64,000 bases of DNA from contig JABCPU010000129.1 of the NCBI GenBank assembly GCA_016800925.1, forward strand, positions 1 to 64,000. The letters run 5' to 3'. Numbering within the stretch: position 1 is the stretch's first letter; each line of letters starts with the position of its first letter. Of the stretch, positions 35,435 to 46,998 are shown in pieces. A program made the translations under genes and the position numbers. Below the pieces are notes generated by a model. That model worked only from the letters and a program-made list of their open reading frames with translations. It was not told the origin of the DNA and searched no databases. Origin of the DNA: Suillus spraguei (lineage: Eukaryota; Basidiomycota; Agaricomycetes; Boletales; Suillaceae).

Positions 35435-37090
35435 TTACACACTGCTGCCAGTCGATATATGCACGCGCTCCTGGAAAGCGATTGAGGTCATGTCTGTTGC
35501 TGTATCGGAATTGGCCACGAGACTAGCGTTGTATTCTCGAACCCCAAGGATTAGGCGTGATCCCAGCACAGACGGCTGCACAGCCGAGAAGATCTGAAGT
35601 AGGCCGTAATAAATCTGATTTTGCAGGGATAATGGGTCCTATAGAAATCATGAACCATGGTCGCATGCAGGGGTCAGTGAAAAATTGACATACTGCTGAG
35701 TTTGTTGGAGACAAACCAATAAAGACGGTGAAGGAAGAAGTAGCAACAAAGCTGGTATATCCGCTCCTTTAGCGAAAACGGGAACCATATTCACAGCACA
35801 AGCTCACCTCGCAAAGTAAAGCATGTGAGTTTTGATCAACACCGCGAAACAGTCCACAACAATCCCTCCTGGCGAACATTGTCGCAGTTCAAGGAAGTGT
35901 TTCACAGCAATCCATACTGCAAGACACAGTGCGAGGACCTCCCAGGCAGTCATGAGTATCCAGCCAATGGGAATCAGAAGTGAGATATATTCCGCAGAGC
36001 TAAGAATGCTAAACGAGCACTGATAGGTGCCTGAGAGAATAAGTTCCTCTGGTATTTATCAATGAGCCCCATGTACATTTTTGTCATCAACAATTGAACC
36101 TACCCCCTGAAATATAGATCGTCATCATTACAGCGAGTATTCCGGTGAAAATGCTGATAGCCACGGAGGTGACAGCAAGAAATATCAGAATCTTTCTGGA
36201 TTCTTGATACATGGCATATAACCGAGTGGTGGTAATGGCTGACTTGTAGTATGTTTCAGTCAAGTCAATATCGCTGAAGTCTAAGCTCACCCAACACCAT
36301 TGCATATACCACAGAACTCGTCAAACTCCGTACGGCATAAATAATCGAGCCTAACGAATCCAGTTAGTGACCAACTTCGGGTAGAACACTCAAAATAGAC
36401 TTACATCTGTGGCAGTAAAGTGTGGTAGTTATTAGTGAACCAAACAGTTAATAAAAATTCAGTCACCCCTACGGGGCACCACATTTAATTGGAGGAGAAT
36501 AGCAGGCATGGTGCAAAAAACTCACTGCATCTGTCACAGAGATCGTCGGAGTACTGGCTTATACCACCGGTCAGTAGAAGCAAAGACATCGAATGTGAGA
36601 AAACATACACACTATGTTCAAGCTGATTGTGAGAGAAGGTTCATTAGTACAAGGCCAATTTTGAGCCTTCCGAACATACCCAGCACATACTATTCCAAGA
36701 TAGCGCACCTAGGATACTTTCAAGTCAGTACAACATGACAACCGTGACAGGCAAGCTACATACACCAAGATACAGGACTGACATCAGGGACCAGCGTTGT
36801 CTCTGAAATCAAGTACACTTTCATGTGTGTTCATCTGACATAAGACTCTACTTACCCAGACTAATTCGACCTATAAGACCATTCTTAGTAAAATTACTCC
36901 GGTCATACCGTCAACATACTTCTTGTCCGAAGGTAAGTACTGAAAGTACTTGTAAGATATCAGCAGTACTTCAATATTATCATGCTCACCCCAATCATAT
37001 TTTACTCCAACAAAGGCGATAACTGTGAAACCGTAGTCAAGGTTAGCATTGGCAACATCGATATCCGACTGCTCTCCACGAACCTACAAA
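35435..37090 (-). CDS. DUF6533-like seven-helix membrane protein, many small exons
   Basis: Integral membrane protein of a large Agaricomycete family of unknown ligand, resembling receptors in topology. Read on the minus strand: an N-terminal exon with NANLDYGFTVIAFVGVKYDW, a tiny exon with VELVW, then RQRWSLMSVLYL and VRYLGIV (the family's E-L-V-W/R-W-S-L core), ATTTRLYAMYQESRKILIF with a following helix, then the exon at 36040-35825 with EYISLLIPIGWILMTAWEVL and ALCLAVWIAVKHFLELR, then a short exon, and finally LLQIFSAVQPSVLGSRLILG ending RVHISTGSSV at the stop (35435). At least eight exons are implied and some joins were not resolved. The upstream limit is approximate. Confidence 0.65.
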
Positions 37091-37099
37091 ATAACTGTG

Positions 37100-38170
37100 A
37101 AAAAGACTAAAATTGATAGCCGGCCACTGAGTAGGATCATTTGAGACTATTGTCATATTGGTAGACAACGGGTACAGGTAAGAAGGGAACTTGATAGGTG
37201 TATGAGGATGTCAGTTATACTAGATATACCAACACCCAGCGCTTGGACTGCCAAAACGAGATCGAGGGATGATATCTGTTCCGGCTTTGATTGGCCAAAG
37301 GTCAAACAAATCCAGGGGCTCAACGTAAATGTTGGTCGTGAAACATTTGTACGGGCGGAACACTTGAATGCCATCAAAGATAAGTAAAAACCGATGTGAA
37401 ACTTGGTCTAAGCGTGATGCGAACCTTGCTGTATGGATGATTCTCGACGGGGCCATCCCGAGCATATTGTCTTTTTTGTAGGACCTCCACAAGGGAGCTC
37501 ATGTCGACATGATAGAGACGTTGGATATGTGAAATGAAGGAGGAGGCAGATCACTCACCTGTATAATCCTTTCAATGAATAATTATGCACACCTTCTCCA
37601 AATCGGTCATCGACCTATCAATCATAAGGATTTCAATAAATGGTAAGTGCATACAAGACGTATCACACGCGTGCGGTTGATGGGATGTACTATAAATGCA
37701 CCAATCATGGCATCACAGCCCAATTCATAATCCATGGTTGATATGCGATGAATACAAACATCTCTTAACTACGAACAGAAATGAGAAAAAAAGATCCGGG
37801 CGTCCTCACAACCACAGGAAGCCTTCAAATTATGCTATGAAAGATTAAGATTGATGATTATGTTCTGGATAATGATGAGCGCTGAGCGCCGGCCTTAGCT
37901 AAGTACTTTTCAACAGTTGGCACATCACCAAAAATTCCCCAAATCAGAGAAGGTCACAAAAGGCGGACCAGGTGCATCAGCGTACGGAAGGCAGGTAAAG
38001 AAAATTTATATCATAGGTCTGGTTGATAAAAACTTTTTCAGGTCAGATGGCGGAAGTTGAGTAGGTGACTCGCACCTTAGCATCGTTTTTGACCTTAGAA
38101 ACACTGACTCGTACGTCCAAACTTCTGATAAGTTCTGATCACTAAAAAACCTGATGAGACCATTTCATTG
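37100..38170. other. Unresolved stretch between the membrane protein and the ATG15 tail copy
   Basis: Minus-strand fragments such as FDGIQVFRPYKCFTTNIYVE (near 37340) and SSLVEVLQKRQYARDGPVEN (near 37480) look coding and may be upstream exons of a gene, but I could not join them or name a family. The rest appears non-coding. Confidence 0.3.
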
Positions 38171-38179
38171 CGGTATTGT

Positions 38180-39450
38180 ACAGAGGCTTGATATACGGAC
38201 ACACTCGATGGTTCAAATATCTTTGATAAGTTGTTGAGTGAGGATTGGACTCAGGAGGGACAGGATGGTGCCTGAGGCACAGGCAGATGATGAGGCCATG
38301 AGGATTGTGTGGTGGAGCAGGGACGGCCTGCGAGGCCTGAAACCTCTGTAAGGACCGTATGTCTCTACGCCCGGATCACGTTATCGTCCACGTGACCTAG
38401 TGATGCGAACGGTCATCATCTTACCTTATCTTGCTCCGACCGTTCATTTCTATTATCACCACATGCTCTTATACTCAATTCCGGCCTAGTCAACTACTCA
38501 AAACCGTATATATACCGCCCATGTACTCTCGTATCTACAGCGAATTCTATATTAGATTCCCTGCTCAAAAGCATCTCAGAAAAGTCCTTGAAACGTCCCG
38601 TCCTGTTCCTCGTCCCGCAAGTCTAGTCCTACTCCTATCCTAACTACGTTGATCTGTTCCTTGTCGCTACCACATCTTAACCACCCACCTCTCCCTCTTA
38701 TTCTGTTCGCTTTCCCCTTCGAACTTACCATCAGCCTTACATCTCTATAGCGGTCGGTGGCGACTCTATCTATGGGAGACCGACTACAACAACTAACTAC
38801 GAGCCAGGACTCCTGCTAGTGCTGGACATCTGATACTCCCTTCGTCACTGCACCAGACCACCCTGCTACGGTCACGGTACTTACTAGTGGTACCAAATCT
38901 GTTTCAATTTCGTTTTACCACTTGCGTTGATTTGGGTACTAGGATTGCTTCAACTGGAAGCTTGGGAGCTTTGAGGGCAAGAATTGTCATTGAACTTGAT
39001 CGATCGATCTCTGGGTAATGGACTTGGAAGCTATGACATGCATGAGAGAAATTCGTAGGCTACGTGCATATGATGAATAACTAGTTTTCTCAGGCTTGAA
39101 CAAGTTGGTTCAACAGCTGATGAACTTTGAATTTGAATAGTCATCCTGAGACTTGTGACACTTCTTTGACGGAGGCTGTAGGTTGTAGTATATGACTGAT
39201 CAGCAGGTGACGCAGATCGTACGATATGCAACCGCCATCGATTTTTTGATGCAGAAAGTTGAGACATTCATTAATCTAATTGTAAATCGCCCACATCCCT
39301 CAACCGCAAGCCGCGAAGTTGGACGATGGTCACATCAAACGCAATTCGTTCTGCTGGAACCGACACAGTCAAGTAGTGGCGAATGGATTAGTCTAGAACG
39401 CCGTAACCATCGGAATCTAGAGAATATACACAGTATATCTAGTAGTACAG
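38180..39450 (+). pseudogene. Duplicate of the ATG15 3' end, split by an LTR-like insertion
   Basis: 38185-38305 matches 34120-34237 (VDIRTH region, with the downstream GAGGATTGGACTCAGGA), and 38890-39440 matches 34240-34740 (intron 5, the last exon and the region downstream). The two parts are separated by about 580 bp that is absent from the parent. Only the last part of the gene is present, so there is no nucleophile motif and no start; it cannot make a lipase. Confidence 0.82.
38347..38885. mobile_element. Solo-LTR-like insertion in the ATG15 tail copy
   Basis: Starts TGTAAGGACCG and ends CGGTACTTAC, which are inverted to each other. It contains a TATATATA box at about 38509 and CT-rich sequence downstream, like an LTR promoter. 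It sits within sequence that is continuous in the parent ATG15 locus, so it is certainly an insertion. The exact right end is mutated and no clean target duplication was seen; about 40 bp of other extra sequence lies just left of it. Confidence 0.55.
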
Positions 39451-39717
39451 TACACAAAACCTAGTCACTAATGTATCGTATTACCCCGAACCTCCAACCC
39501 TCCGGAAGATATAAGTAGAAATAAGAACAAAATAGGTTCTACTAGTAATGAGGATACAGAATAAGATAAAATAAACCAAAAATCTAATCCTCCATAGTAC
39601 CAGTGGAGTACAAGCAATCAACGTGCAGCCAAGAACGAAACGAAACATAACGGCAGGCGTCCGTGAAAATGATCTCAGACGACTGAGCACCTGGTGGTAA
39701 GCTGGGTCACAACTCGA

Positions 39718-40820
39718 CTAAATCATCAGATGGATTGCGAGACATACCTCTCCAGTGACTTGGACAACAATTTTGTGAAGTGACGATCCCGACTCGCTGT
39801 CCGTAACCTAAATATGAGTGTGTCAAAGATCGCCTTGGGAGACATTGTAACTTGGAAACTTACATCGGAAAACAGCGTCTGAAGATCCCAGATATACACT
39901 GTCTTATCGATTCCACTAGTGGCGAGCAGTCTGTTGTTTCTTGCGAAAGCCGCGCACCTAAAACCATTGGGACGGTCCAGAGGTCGAGCAATTGACTGAT
40001 TGGTTTCCGGATCCAATAGGGAGACCATGATGGCATTCAAGTTATCGAGAGAAGCGGCCGCCGATAAAAGCTTGTCTTGAGACAAGTCCATGGCATAGAT
40101 AGGACCAGTACGTTGGCCTAGACGAATGACTTTCTCTTCGGTATTAGCTCTTGTCTGTACTATTCCATTACTACACCCCAGGAAAATTCTATCATGTGAA
40201 GTCCACATGACGTGATGGACCTGCTGGGATGCATGACATGCTTCAACAAAGCGAAGTGCCTCTCTTGTCTTGACGTTCCAAAAAGTAATTGTGTTGTTGT
40301 ATCCGCTTGTTACGAGCGTTTCACCGTCAGATGAATAGCGTACCACATATACATGTTGGTGGTCAGTTCTGATGAGATGTCCCACGATATCGGCTTGCTG
40401 TGTATCCCAGATGATCGCCGTTCCATCTTCAGACCCGCTGGCGATGTTTAACTCATCCGGACTCCAGCAGACAGACAAGATTGCGAGGCTGTGAGCTTGT
40501 TTCGATGTTCTAGCCTTTCCCCCAGTCACCGGCCACAAGCGTATCTTGCCATCTTGGCTGCCAGTCGCGACTCTCATGCGATTCGGCGATACTACCATGG
40601 CGTGGATAGCCCCACTTCCTGGATCTGGATCTGCCCAGGGGCCATCAACTACTTGACCTGTGTCTACCTCTCGGACTTGTATGTAGCCATCTTCGGAGCA
40701 GGTGATAATGCGTCCATCTTCATCTAGAAAATCTAGACATGAAATCGCCCCAGAGTGAATCCCCTGGCCATCGAGACGTCTTGGTTTCGTGGTGCGATGT
40801 TTGGCAGAAGTAGAGGGCAT
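39718..40820 (-). CDS. WD40-repeat protein
   Basis: Beta-propeller scaffold protein. The frame from 40820 runs as one long exon with repeat units such as IITCSEDGYIQVREVDTGQ, VATGSQDGKIRLWPVTGG, IASGSEDGTAIIWDTQQ, LVTSGYNNTITFWNVKT and LATSGIDKTVYIWDLQT, roughly six to seven blades. Near the end a GTAAGT donor after LFSD and an acceptor 56 bp on give a spliced C-terminus VTDSESGSSLHK ending at about 39718, whereas the unspliced frame ends at 39726. No other domain is present. It lies next to TK-B, in the opposite orientation, and pairs with a second WD40 gene on the other side of that kinase gene. Confidence 0.85.
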
Positions 40821-41842
40821 GGTAGGATGATGTCACAGAAATCAATATTCGTTGTAACAAGGCGAAGTAAGTGAAGGGCCAGGGGATTCACCAGATTCAG
40901 TAGCTGGTAGTTTCTATGCGTCAACTTGTTACGATTTCATGATCGGAAATGAAGGAATATGTAGTACTCACTAAACTCGGGAACGTGATCGTAGCCAGAG
41001 CAGCACGATCAACTTGAAACAGGACGAGATGCTAAGTATTACAGATTCTCTGGACAGGCTACTGCCGCGAATGTGGTCTGCAGGTAGAAAAGTTAAGGAA
41101 AGGATATAATAGGATCTCGCGTGAACCACTTTAAGTAGTACTACATTCTAACTCAGATTTACACAGCAGCCGCCTAGCTGTGTGAGGGATTGATTTGACT
41201 TATCCAGGTTCCGTGTGCTGCTGCCGCAGCCTCGTCACGGCTACTGGTAGACACCGTAGCCCATTCAGGAATGGGTTTCTTTATCGAATAGTTGGAATAT
41301 GTTCCAATAGTGTCCACGTCGATTTCAGGCTGTGCCTTTGGGGCGAATGCCATAGAATGACATGCAGTGCCTTCAGCAAATCAAATCAGTTATTTTTTGT
41401 TTCTTGTCAATACTGCGGTTGCCTCCTAGGGAATAGAAGTCACCTTAGTGGACGAAAACATAGTAACATAAGTACTGGAGGGAAAAGATGAGTATATGTA
41501 TTGAGAGAGGAAAACTCTCTCAGTCGAGATCAGCGATGCTTGAACGACACGGCCCCGAACAATAAGATTGACATCCTAATAAGAATAAACATAATATACC
41601 CAATAAAGACTTCTCGGGACCTGGTGGGGTAAATGCGCTAGTCTACTTACAGTCATGCTGTATACGCACAGGCATTATGTAAATCACGGCAGGTCCGAAA
41701 ATTAACCCGAACAACAGCGCTGCCCTTCATTGTAATAGCCGCCCACCCCCCCCTTCACAAAACTACGATTATCGCACCTTTACATGTGAGCGATATTTGT
41801 CCTATGTTGAACAGCGCCCTCAGAGTTCTTTGAAGGAACCAA
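40821..41842. other. Divergent intergenic region between WD40 gene and TK-B
   Basis: About 1 kb with no supportable gene. It should hold the promoters of both genes. A run of ten C residues occurs at about 41744-41753. Confidence 0.4.
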
Positions 41843-44278
41843 ATGCATCCAGACCAAAAAATACTGTTGGCCTAGAAAGTTGCAGTACAGATTTCTTGAC
41901 TTACACATAACTCAGTGTTACTAATCTCCAAGTCATCGATCCAACATTGATCACGTCCGGACACTACAGCGATGTATACAAGTGTAAACTGGGTCAAAAC
42001 ACTTTGGTTCGTAGTTGACTTGACTTGTGTGTGGAGCTCAGCTTCAATCTGCTTACCCTAATTTTGTAGGTCGCAGTGAAGTCCGTTCGATTTGGCAGGC
42101 GGTACCACGATGTCAGTATTTTTCATCCCCCCGCGTAGCTGCTTATTTCTAATGACGTCTTAGCGAATCTCGAGAGAGATAGACTTGCGCATGAAACTTG
42201 ATCACCCAAATATCATTCAGTTGTTAGGTACCACTAGAGAACTACAAGGTGGCAGTTTCCATTCGTTCGTATTCCCATGGATGCCACATGGAGACCTTCA
42301 TTGCTACATTGCGTACCACGGAGCAGGAATCGAGACGTCAACCAAGATGTCGCTGGTAATTGAAGTAGATGATTTACTTGTAAAGTGATAACATGCCTCC
42401 CTAGGTTCGCGACATTGCCTCTGGAGTCGCTTATCGTCAGTCTTATTCTGTCGAAACGGGCCTCACGCTAACTGCCTGAATGCTTGCAGTCCACAGGTCC
42501 CGCATAATTCATGGTAACCTGGAGAGTGTTCGTACTAGGCATCCCTCGACTATATAACATTTCTCAACCTGTTTCCAGAAAAATGTTCTCATAGGCCCGG
42601 AAAATCAAGCATATCTGACCGGTTTTTCCTTATCAACCGACCTTAATACTAGTAAACTCTTAGGAACATCCGAACCTGGTGGAGTGCGATTTGCTGCACC
42701 TGAATGCTTCATTGATTCGGATGAGGAAGGTGGAAATTCGTTGCCTATCATCAGCAGTGATATATACTCAGTCGGCTGTGTCTTATTCCATGTGAGTGTG
42801 TATTTGCATACTGTGACTGTTCTGAAGCTTGCCTTCAGGTTTTCTCAGGATGTTTGCCATGGCATGATTTAAAGTCGAGCGACATCATCAACGAACTTCG
42901 AAACCATCATATGCCGTCACGTCCAGGGGGCGACGGTATTGATGATTGCCTGTGGCGTTTCATTACACGCTGCTGCTCCTTCTCGCCGCGCAATCGACCA
43001 TCCGCAGCAGAAATCCTCGGTTTTTTTGAACATCAGTACCAGCCTCCTAGTGAGGTCAACGTCTCTCCAGATAACCTGACAGATATGCTCTGCGACATTC
43101 CCAAAAATGCTACTGTTTTTGGTAGTTTTGCGGACATACGAAAGTGCACACTGAAGAGGGGTGAGAAAACCACGCTGGTCGGCCGATTCTCCATATAATA
43201 AAGAGGATATATGAATGATCAATACCCAGGTAGCTGTCAAGTCGATCCGACCCCAAGGCGATGTCCCAGTTCAAAAACTGTGCGAGGTTCGGTGTTCCAC
43301 CCTCGTGCTCTGAGTTAACTCATATGGTCTCTTGCGTCAGGGGTACCTGCGTGAACTCAAAATCTGGGCAAGACTTATGCAAGAAAACATCCTACCTCTA
43401 CTCGGAGTTGCGCAACTTGGTCACACGAATCATGGCTACGATGAATTGGTTTGCCCCTGGATGGAGAATGGTACACTCTCAAAGTACCTCGACAGGCATC
43501 CATCAATGGCACTACCACAGAGGTTAAAATTGGTATGTTATGGGCAGATAGCTACTGCAAAAATCGGTGTTTCAATCAAGTTACAGCTCTGTGACGTTGC
43601 CACTGGCCTTCGTTATCGTGCGCACTATAGATTTATCATTTGTCACGTTCTGATTACAAAAAACTGCAGTTCATTCTCAACACGTTGTGCATGGAGATTT
43701 GACAAATGTGTGTAACACTTCATGTTGATGTCTCAGACTAATAGGCAGATAGAAAAACGTTCTCGTGGATGTTAATGGACGTGCAGTAATCGCTGATTTT
43801 GGCCTATCTTTCCAAATATCGGAACTCACTGGGAGTTACCCCGTCACTGCGGCTACACAGTGGATGGCACCAGAACTGATGCAAGCCCCGTACCAACCGT
43901 CTATGTAGGAGCGATCTCACGTCGCCTATCGATGAACCTCACCTCTTTTATCCCTCCAGATACAGCGATATGTATTCCTTTGGTTCCATCATGAATTACG
44001 TATGCCCCTGTGATATTTGCAGTCATTTGATATCAATCACACCTTTTTAGGTCATCTCTGGTGAACTTCCCTTTGCACACTGGCATGGACGAGCACAAAG
44101 TGCCTTTTTTAATGGAGACGCACCCTACACAACCCGAGGCAATAATGTATCTGAAGAGCATTGGAAATTTATCCAACGGTGTTGGGAGTTATTTAATTCT
44201 GATGATGGAACCTCTTCTCGCCCATCCGCCGAAGAAGCCTGTCATTTTCTGCGAAAGGAACTTACTTTAGACCACTGA
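41843..44278 (+). CDS. TK-B: pseudokinase-kinase tandem TKL protein, ~568 residues
   Basis: Exons 41843-41865, 41916-42006, 42070-42111, 42164-42355, 42405-42435, 42490-42527, 42579-42791, 42839-43177, 43230-43286, 43341-43532, 43587-43617, 43670-43707, 43753-43904, 43960-43999 and 44051-44278 join in frame. Domain 1 (about residues 15-290): TSGHYSDVYKC, VAVK (Lys 42), FPWMPHGDL, catalytic loop IIHGNLE (Asn 136 for Asp), YLTGFSLS (GFS for DFG), RFAAPE, SDIYSVG. Domain 2 (about 305-568): VAVK (Lys 327), CPWMENGTL, VVHGDLTN (Asp 426), IADFGLSF (Asp 444), WMAPE, SDMYSFG, RCWELF. The first domain should not phosphorylate, the second should. Exons of 192, 31 and 38 nt occur once per domain, showing internal duplication. 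The first exon and its GTTGGC donor are the least certain. A regulatory role for domain 1 is inferred. Confidence 0.82.
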
Positions 44279-45303
44279 TTGCAAAATAGGTCTGAATCTT
44301 TGAAACATAATTACGTGCCCCCTTTCTCCTGTGCCTAGGCTGTACTTTACAAATAAGTTTGACGTAAATCAATAACTAACCCGGCGGTGTCCACTGTCAG
44401 TGTCATCAGCGGGTTGGATTGTGCTACGGAGTGCTCCGTAGCACTCCGTAGCACTCTGTAGTGAATTACGTTTCCCTGATGGTCTCGACTCTCCACAGCC
44501 CTACGAAGAAGAATTCCATATAAATAATCACAAGCCGCAGCAACACAGCCTTTCGCAAATAGGCTGGGCTTATACACCGATATACCCTTCTGCCATAATG
44601 GAAATGCGATTGTCTGAATAAAGCTCCAAAGTTCAAACTGAAAATACTCAACACGACATAGTGCAAAGTGCACTTCATGTTAGTCCATCTGTTCGGGGTA
44701 CTGGGGTATGCACCCCATGCGCAACAAGGCGTTGACCCAGCGAGTACGCCGCACAAGAATAGCGCCCTCCATGGTCTGTCCATCTGTCGCCCTTGATTGC
44801 TGGTCGGGTGTGACAACTTCAATGCCGTTGGCCTGATACTGCCTATAGTTGTTTCGTCGACTTTCTTCCCGAGCGCCACTGGAGTATGTGTTCTTCGGCA
44901 GTCTGTCAGATTGTATTCGGGGTATCCTCAATGACTACAATCGATTCACTTCAATGGTAAATTTAGCGGGATAGCATGACAAAATTTTTGCATGCGTGAC
45001 GCAGCAACTTTAACATGCCGAGAGATAGATGATCTCCTGCCAACATTTGAACCGGAATCTTCCTTTATACGTGCAACGCATGTCATCCTGCAATTCAGAG
45101 GTTATTTACAGCCAAAGACAGTTAGTAGTAACTGAAACACTTACAAAGAAACCTATCGGTATGTGCGACTGTGGAGGGATTGCCGGCCTGCGGGTGAGGC
45201 TGGGGGATAGTCTGGGAGGATTTTAGTCGTCGGGCTTCACGTCGATGGGTAGTAGGGATGGGCGAGTTAGGCTGTATATTATAGTGTGCTTGTGAGCTAA
45301 CGC
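44279..45303. other. Intergenic region between TK-B and second WD40 gene
   Basis: Mostly without supportable genes apart from the weak frame annotated at 44347. At about 44428-44461 a short tandem of GTAGCACTCC (CTACGGAGTGC units on either strand) occurs. Confidence 0.4.
44347..44673 (-). CDS. Hypothetical ORF of 108 codons
   Basis: Open minus frame with ATG. The middle (FELWSFIQTIAFPLWQKGIS and AKGCVAAACDYLYGILLRRA) looks more protein-like than neighbouring frames: aromatic and alternating hydrophobic. I do not recognise a family. It may be a small gene or an exon. Confidence 0.3.
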   Translation of the reverse strand: MHFALCRVEYFQFELWSFIQTIAFPLWQKGISVYKPSLFAKGCVAAACDYLYGILLRRAVESRDHQGNVIHYRVLRSATEHSVAQSNPLMTLTVDTAGLVIDLRQTYL

Positions 45304-45389
45304 TCATGAACCATCCACACGAACATTACATACGTCAAAGGGAGGTCTAGTAGTAATGTCTCCGTCACGACCCTGATAATGACACCGTA

Positions 45390-46436
45390 TCAGTACATGA
45401 TAGATGGATGAGATCTTATGTGAGTACCCACATTCAAATTCTCCATTGCCATTGTCCTGGAGAGTAAGTCTTTCATAGACCAAATTACGATCTCGCCGTC
45501 ACAAGTACCGGTGACTAGTAAGGTCCCATTGGCTGCGAACGCTGCACAGGTCAGATCTGCAGAGTGCAGGAGCGGTTGACCGATTATTCGTTTGGCGTTA
45601 AGATCCCAAAAGCAGAGGGTACGGTCAAGAGAGGCGCTTGTAAGCACACGTTTGTCTGGAGACAGAATGACGGTGTATACAAGGTCGGAGTGCCCCTGGC
45701 CTTCAAGCTCTGACAGATAACCTCCTGGAAGTTCAATCATCCTGATCTTCCCGTCTGTCGAGCCAGTAACAATTACATGACTGTCTGTAGTCACAGCCCA
45801 TGTTGCACTTGTTACGTGTTCAGGATTGTTGCAAATTTTGATGACCTCATCTAGCTGGACCTTTTGGGCTTTCTCGTCAATTGTCAATCTCGAAATTTCG
45901 CGGTCATAACCGCTCACGAGGAGTTGTGTGCCGTCGTGTGAATATTTTATCGTGTGTATGTGTCGGAGGCGGGTATCGTCAGTATTCAAGGGGTTCTTGA
46001 GCTCCGAGGCACCGGTTACTGACCAGACGGCTACGCTCCCGTCGTCGAAACTACTAACGATATGAGCGCCATCATCATGTTGACTCCAGCACACGCAATT
46101 TGCTGCGGCACTGTGCTTCTTTGATTTGGCGATTATCTTCGCGGTTTTTCCATTCCACTTCCACACCAGTATCTTGCCATCTTTACTGCCAGTCGCGCCG
46201 CGCTCACCATCTGGTGATACGGCAACTGCACAACTTTGGCTTCTCTCTTTATCCTCCCAGGGGTCGCCCACGAATTTACCAGTTCTTGCCTCTATGACTT
46301 GAAGGGGACCGTTGTGAGAACAGGTGATGATGTGTTGGTCCCTTAGGAGAAATGCAACAGTCGACACTATTTGCTTGCCATGATTGACCTTGATGATGGT
46401 TCTTTCCGGCGCGAGCTCGTCTCTACGAGAAGACAT
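45390..46436 (-). CDS. WD40-repeat protein, second copy
   Basis: Beta-propeller protein of about 348 residues in one frame, with blades such as GATGSKDGKILVWKWNG, HIVSSFDDGSVAVWSVTG, VIVTGSTDGKIRMIELPGG, VLTSASLDRTLCFWDLNA and LVTGTCDGEIVIWSMKD. Overall layout, length and an intron near the C-terminus resemble the WD40 gene at 39.7-40.8 kb, and the PWEDKE/PWADPD segments after the second strand correspond, so the two are paralogues. A donor GTGGGT after ENLN offers an alternative C-terminus running to about 45304. It lies downstream of and convergent with TK-B. Confidence 0.83.
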   Translation of the reverse strand: MSSRRDELAPERTIIKVNHGKQIVSTVAFLLRDQHIITCSHNGPLQVIEARTGKFVGDPWEDKERSQSCAVAVSPDGERGATGSKDGKILVWKWNGKTAKIIAKSKKHSAAANCVCWSQHDDGAHIVSSFDDGSVAVWSVTGASELKNPLNTDDTRLRHIHTIKYSHDGTQLLVSGYDREISRLTIDEKAQKVQLDEVIKICNNPEHVTSATWAVTTDSHVIVTGSTDGKIRMIELPGGYLSELEGQGHSDLVYTVILSPDKRVLTSASLDRTLCFWDLNAKRIIGQPLLHSADLTCAAFAANGTLLVTGTCDGEIVIWSMKDLLSRTMAMENLNVGTHIRSHPSIMY

Positions 46437-46463
46437 TCAGTTTGAATGCTAGGGAGCTCTAGA

Positions 46464-46560
46464 ATTCGGTTGGGTTGCAAAGCCTATGTTAGCAAGCGGA
46501 GTCTAGTATCAGGATTCGGTTGGGTTGCAAGGCCTATGTTAGTAAGCGGAGTCTAGTATC
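46464..46560. repeat. Tandem duplication of ~47 bp just upstream of the WD40 gene
   Basis: The block from ATTCGGTTGGGTTGCAA to GCGGAGTCTAGTATC occurs twice in a row with two base differences. It lies in the promoter region of the second WD40 gene, starting about 28 bp before its start codon. Confidence 0.85.
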
Positions 46561-46998
46561 TTCAGCCCTGGTGAGACTTACAATGAGACGAAAAGTAAGG
46601 CGACGGTACTGTTGTCAGGTAGGTCTCGATTGTTATGATGGGATGAAAGTGTGGAAGCACTTATGATATATAGGATGCGATGTACGAGTCAATGTTGCCG
46701 CAGCTGGATGGGCCCAATGGCCACGCTCAGACCGCCACAAGCGTGTTCTCTTCATTTTGTCATCTGACGCAAACTGCTCTTGTCAAATTTGGCTCAGTGG
46801 CACCCAGGATCCTGTACGATTCTGCATCACGTGTAGTGTTGTGGGCAGAAGTCCGTCATTCTGCCAGCCGGTTTGGCAGAAGTTCACTGGCAGAATCCGG
46901 CAGAATGTCAAACTGCAGGTGATCACTGCGAACGATATCTTTCACCTTATATAGCCAGCTTTCTCTGTCAATTCAGAGCAATTGCACTTGTAGAGTAG

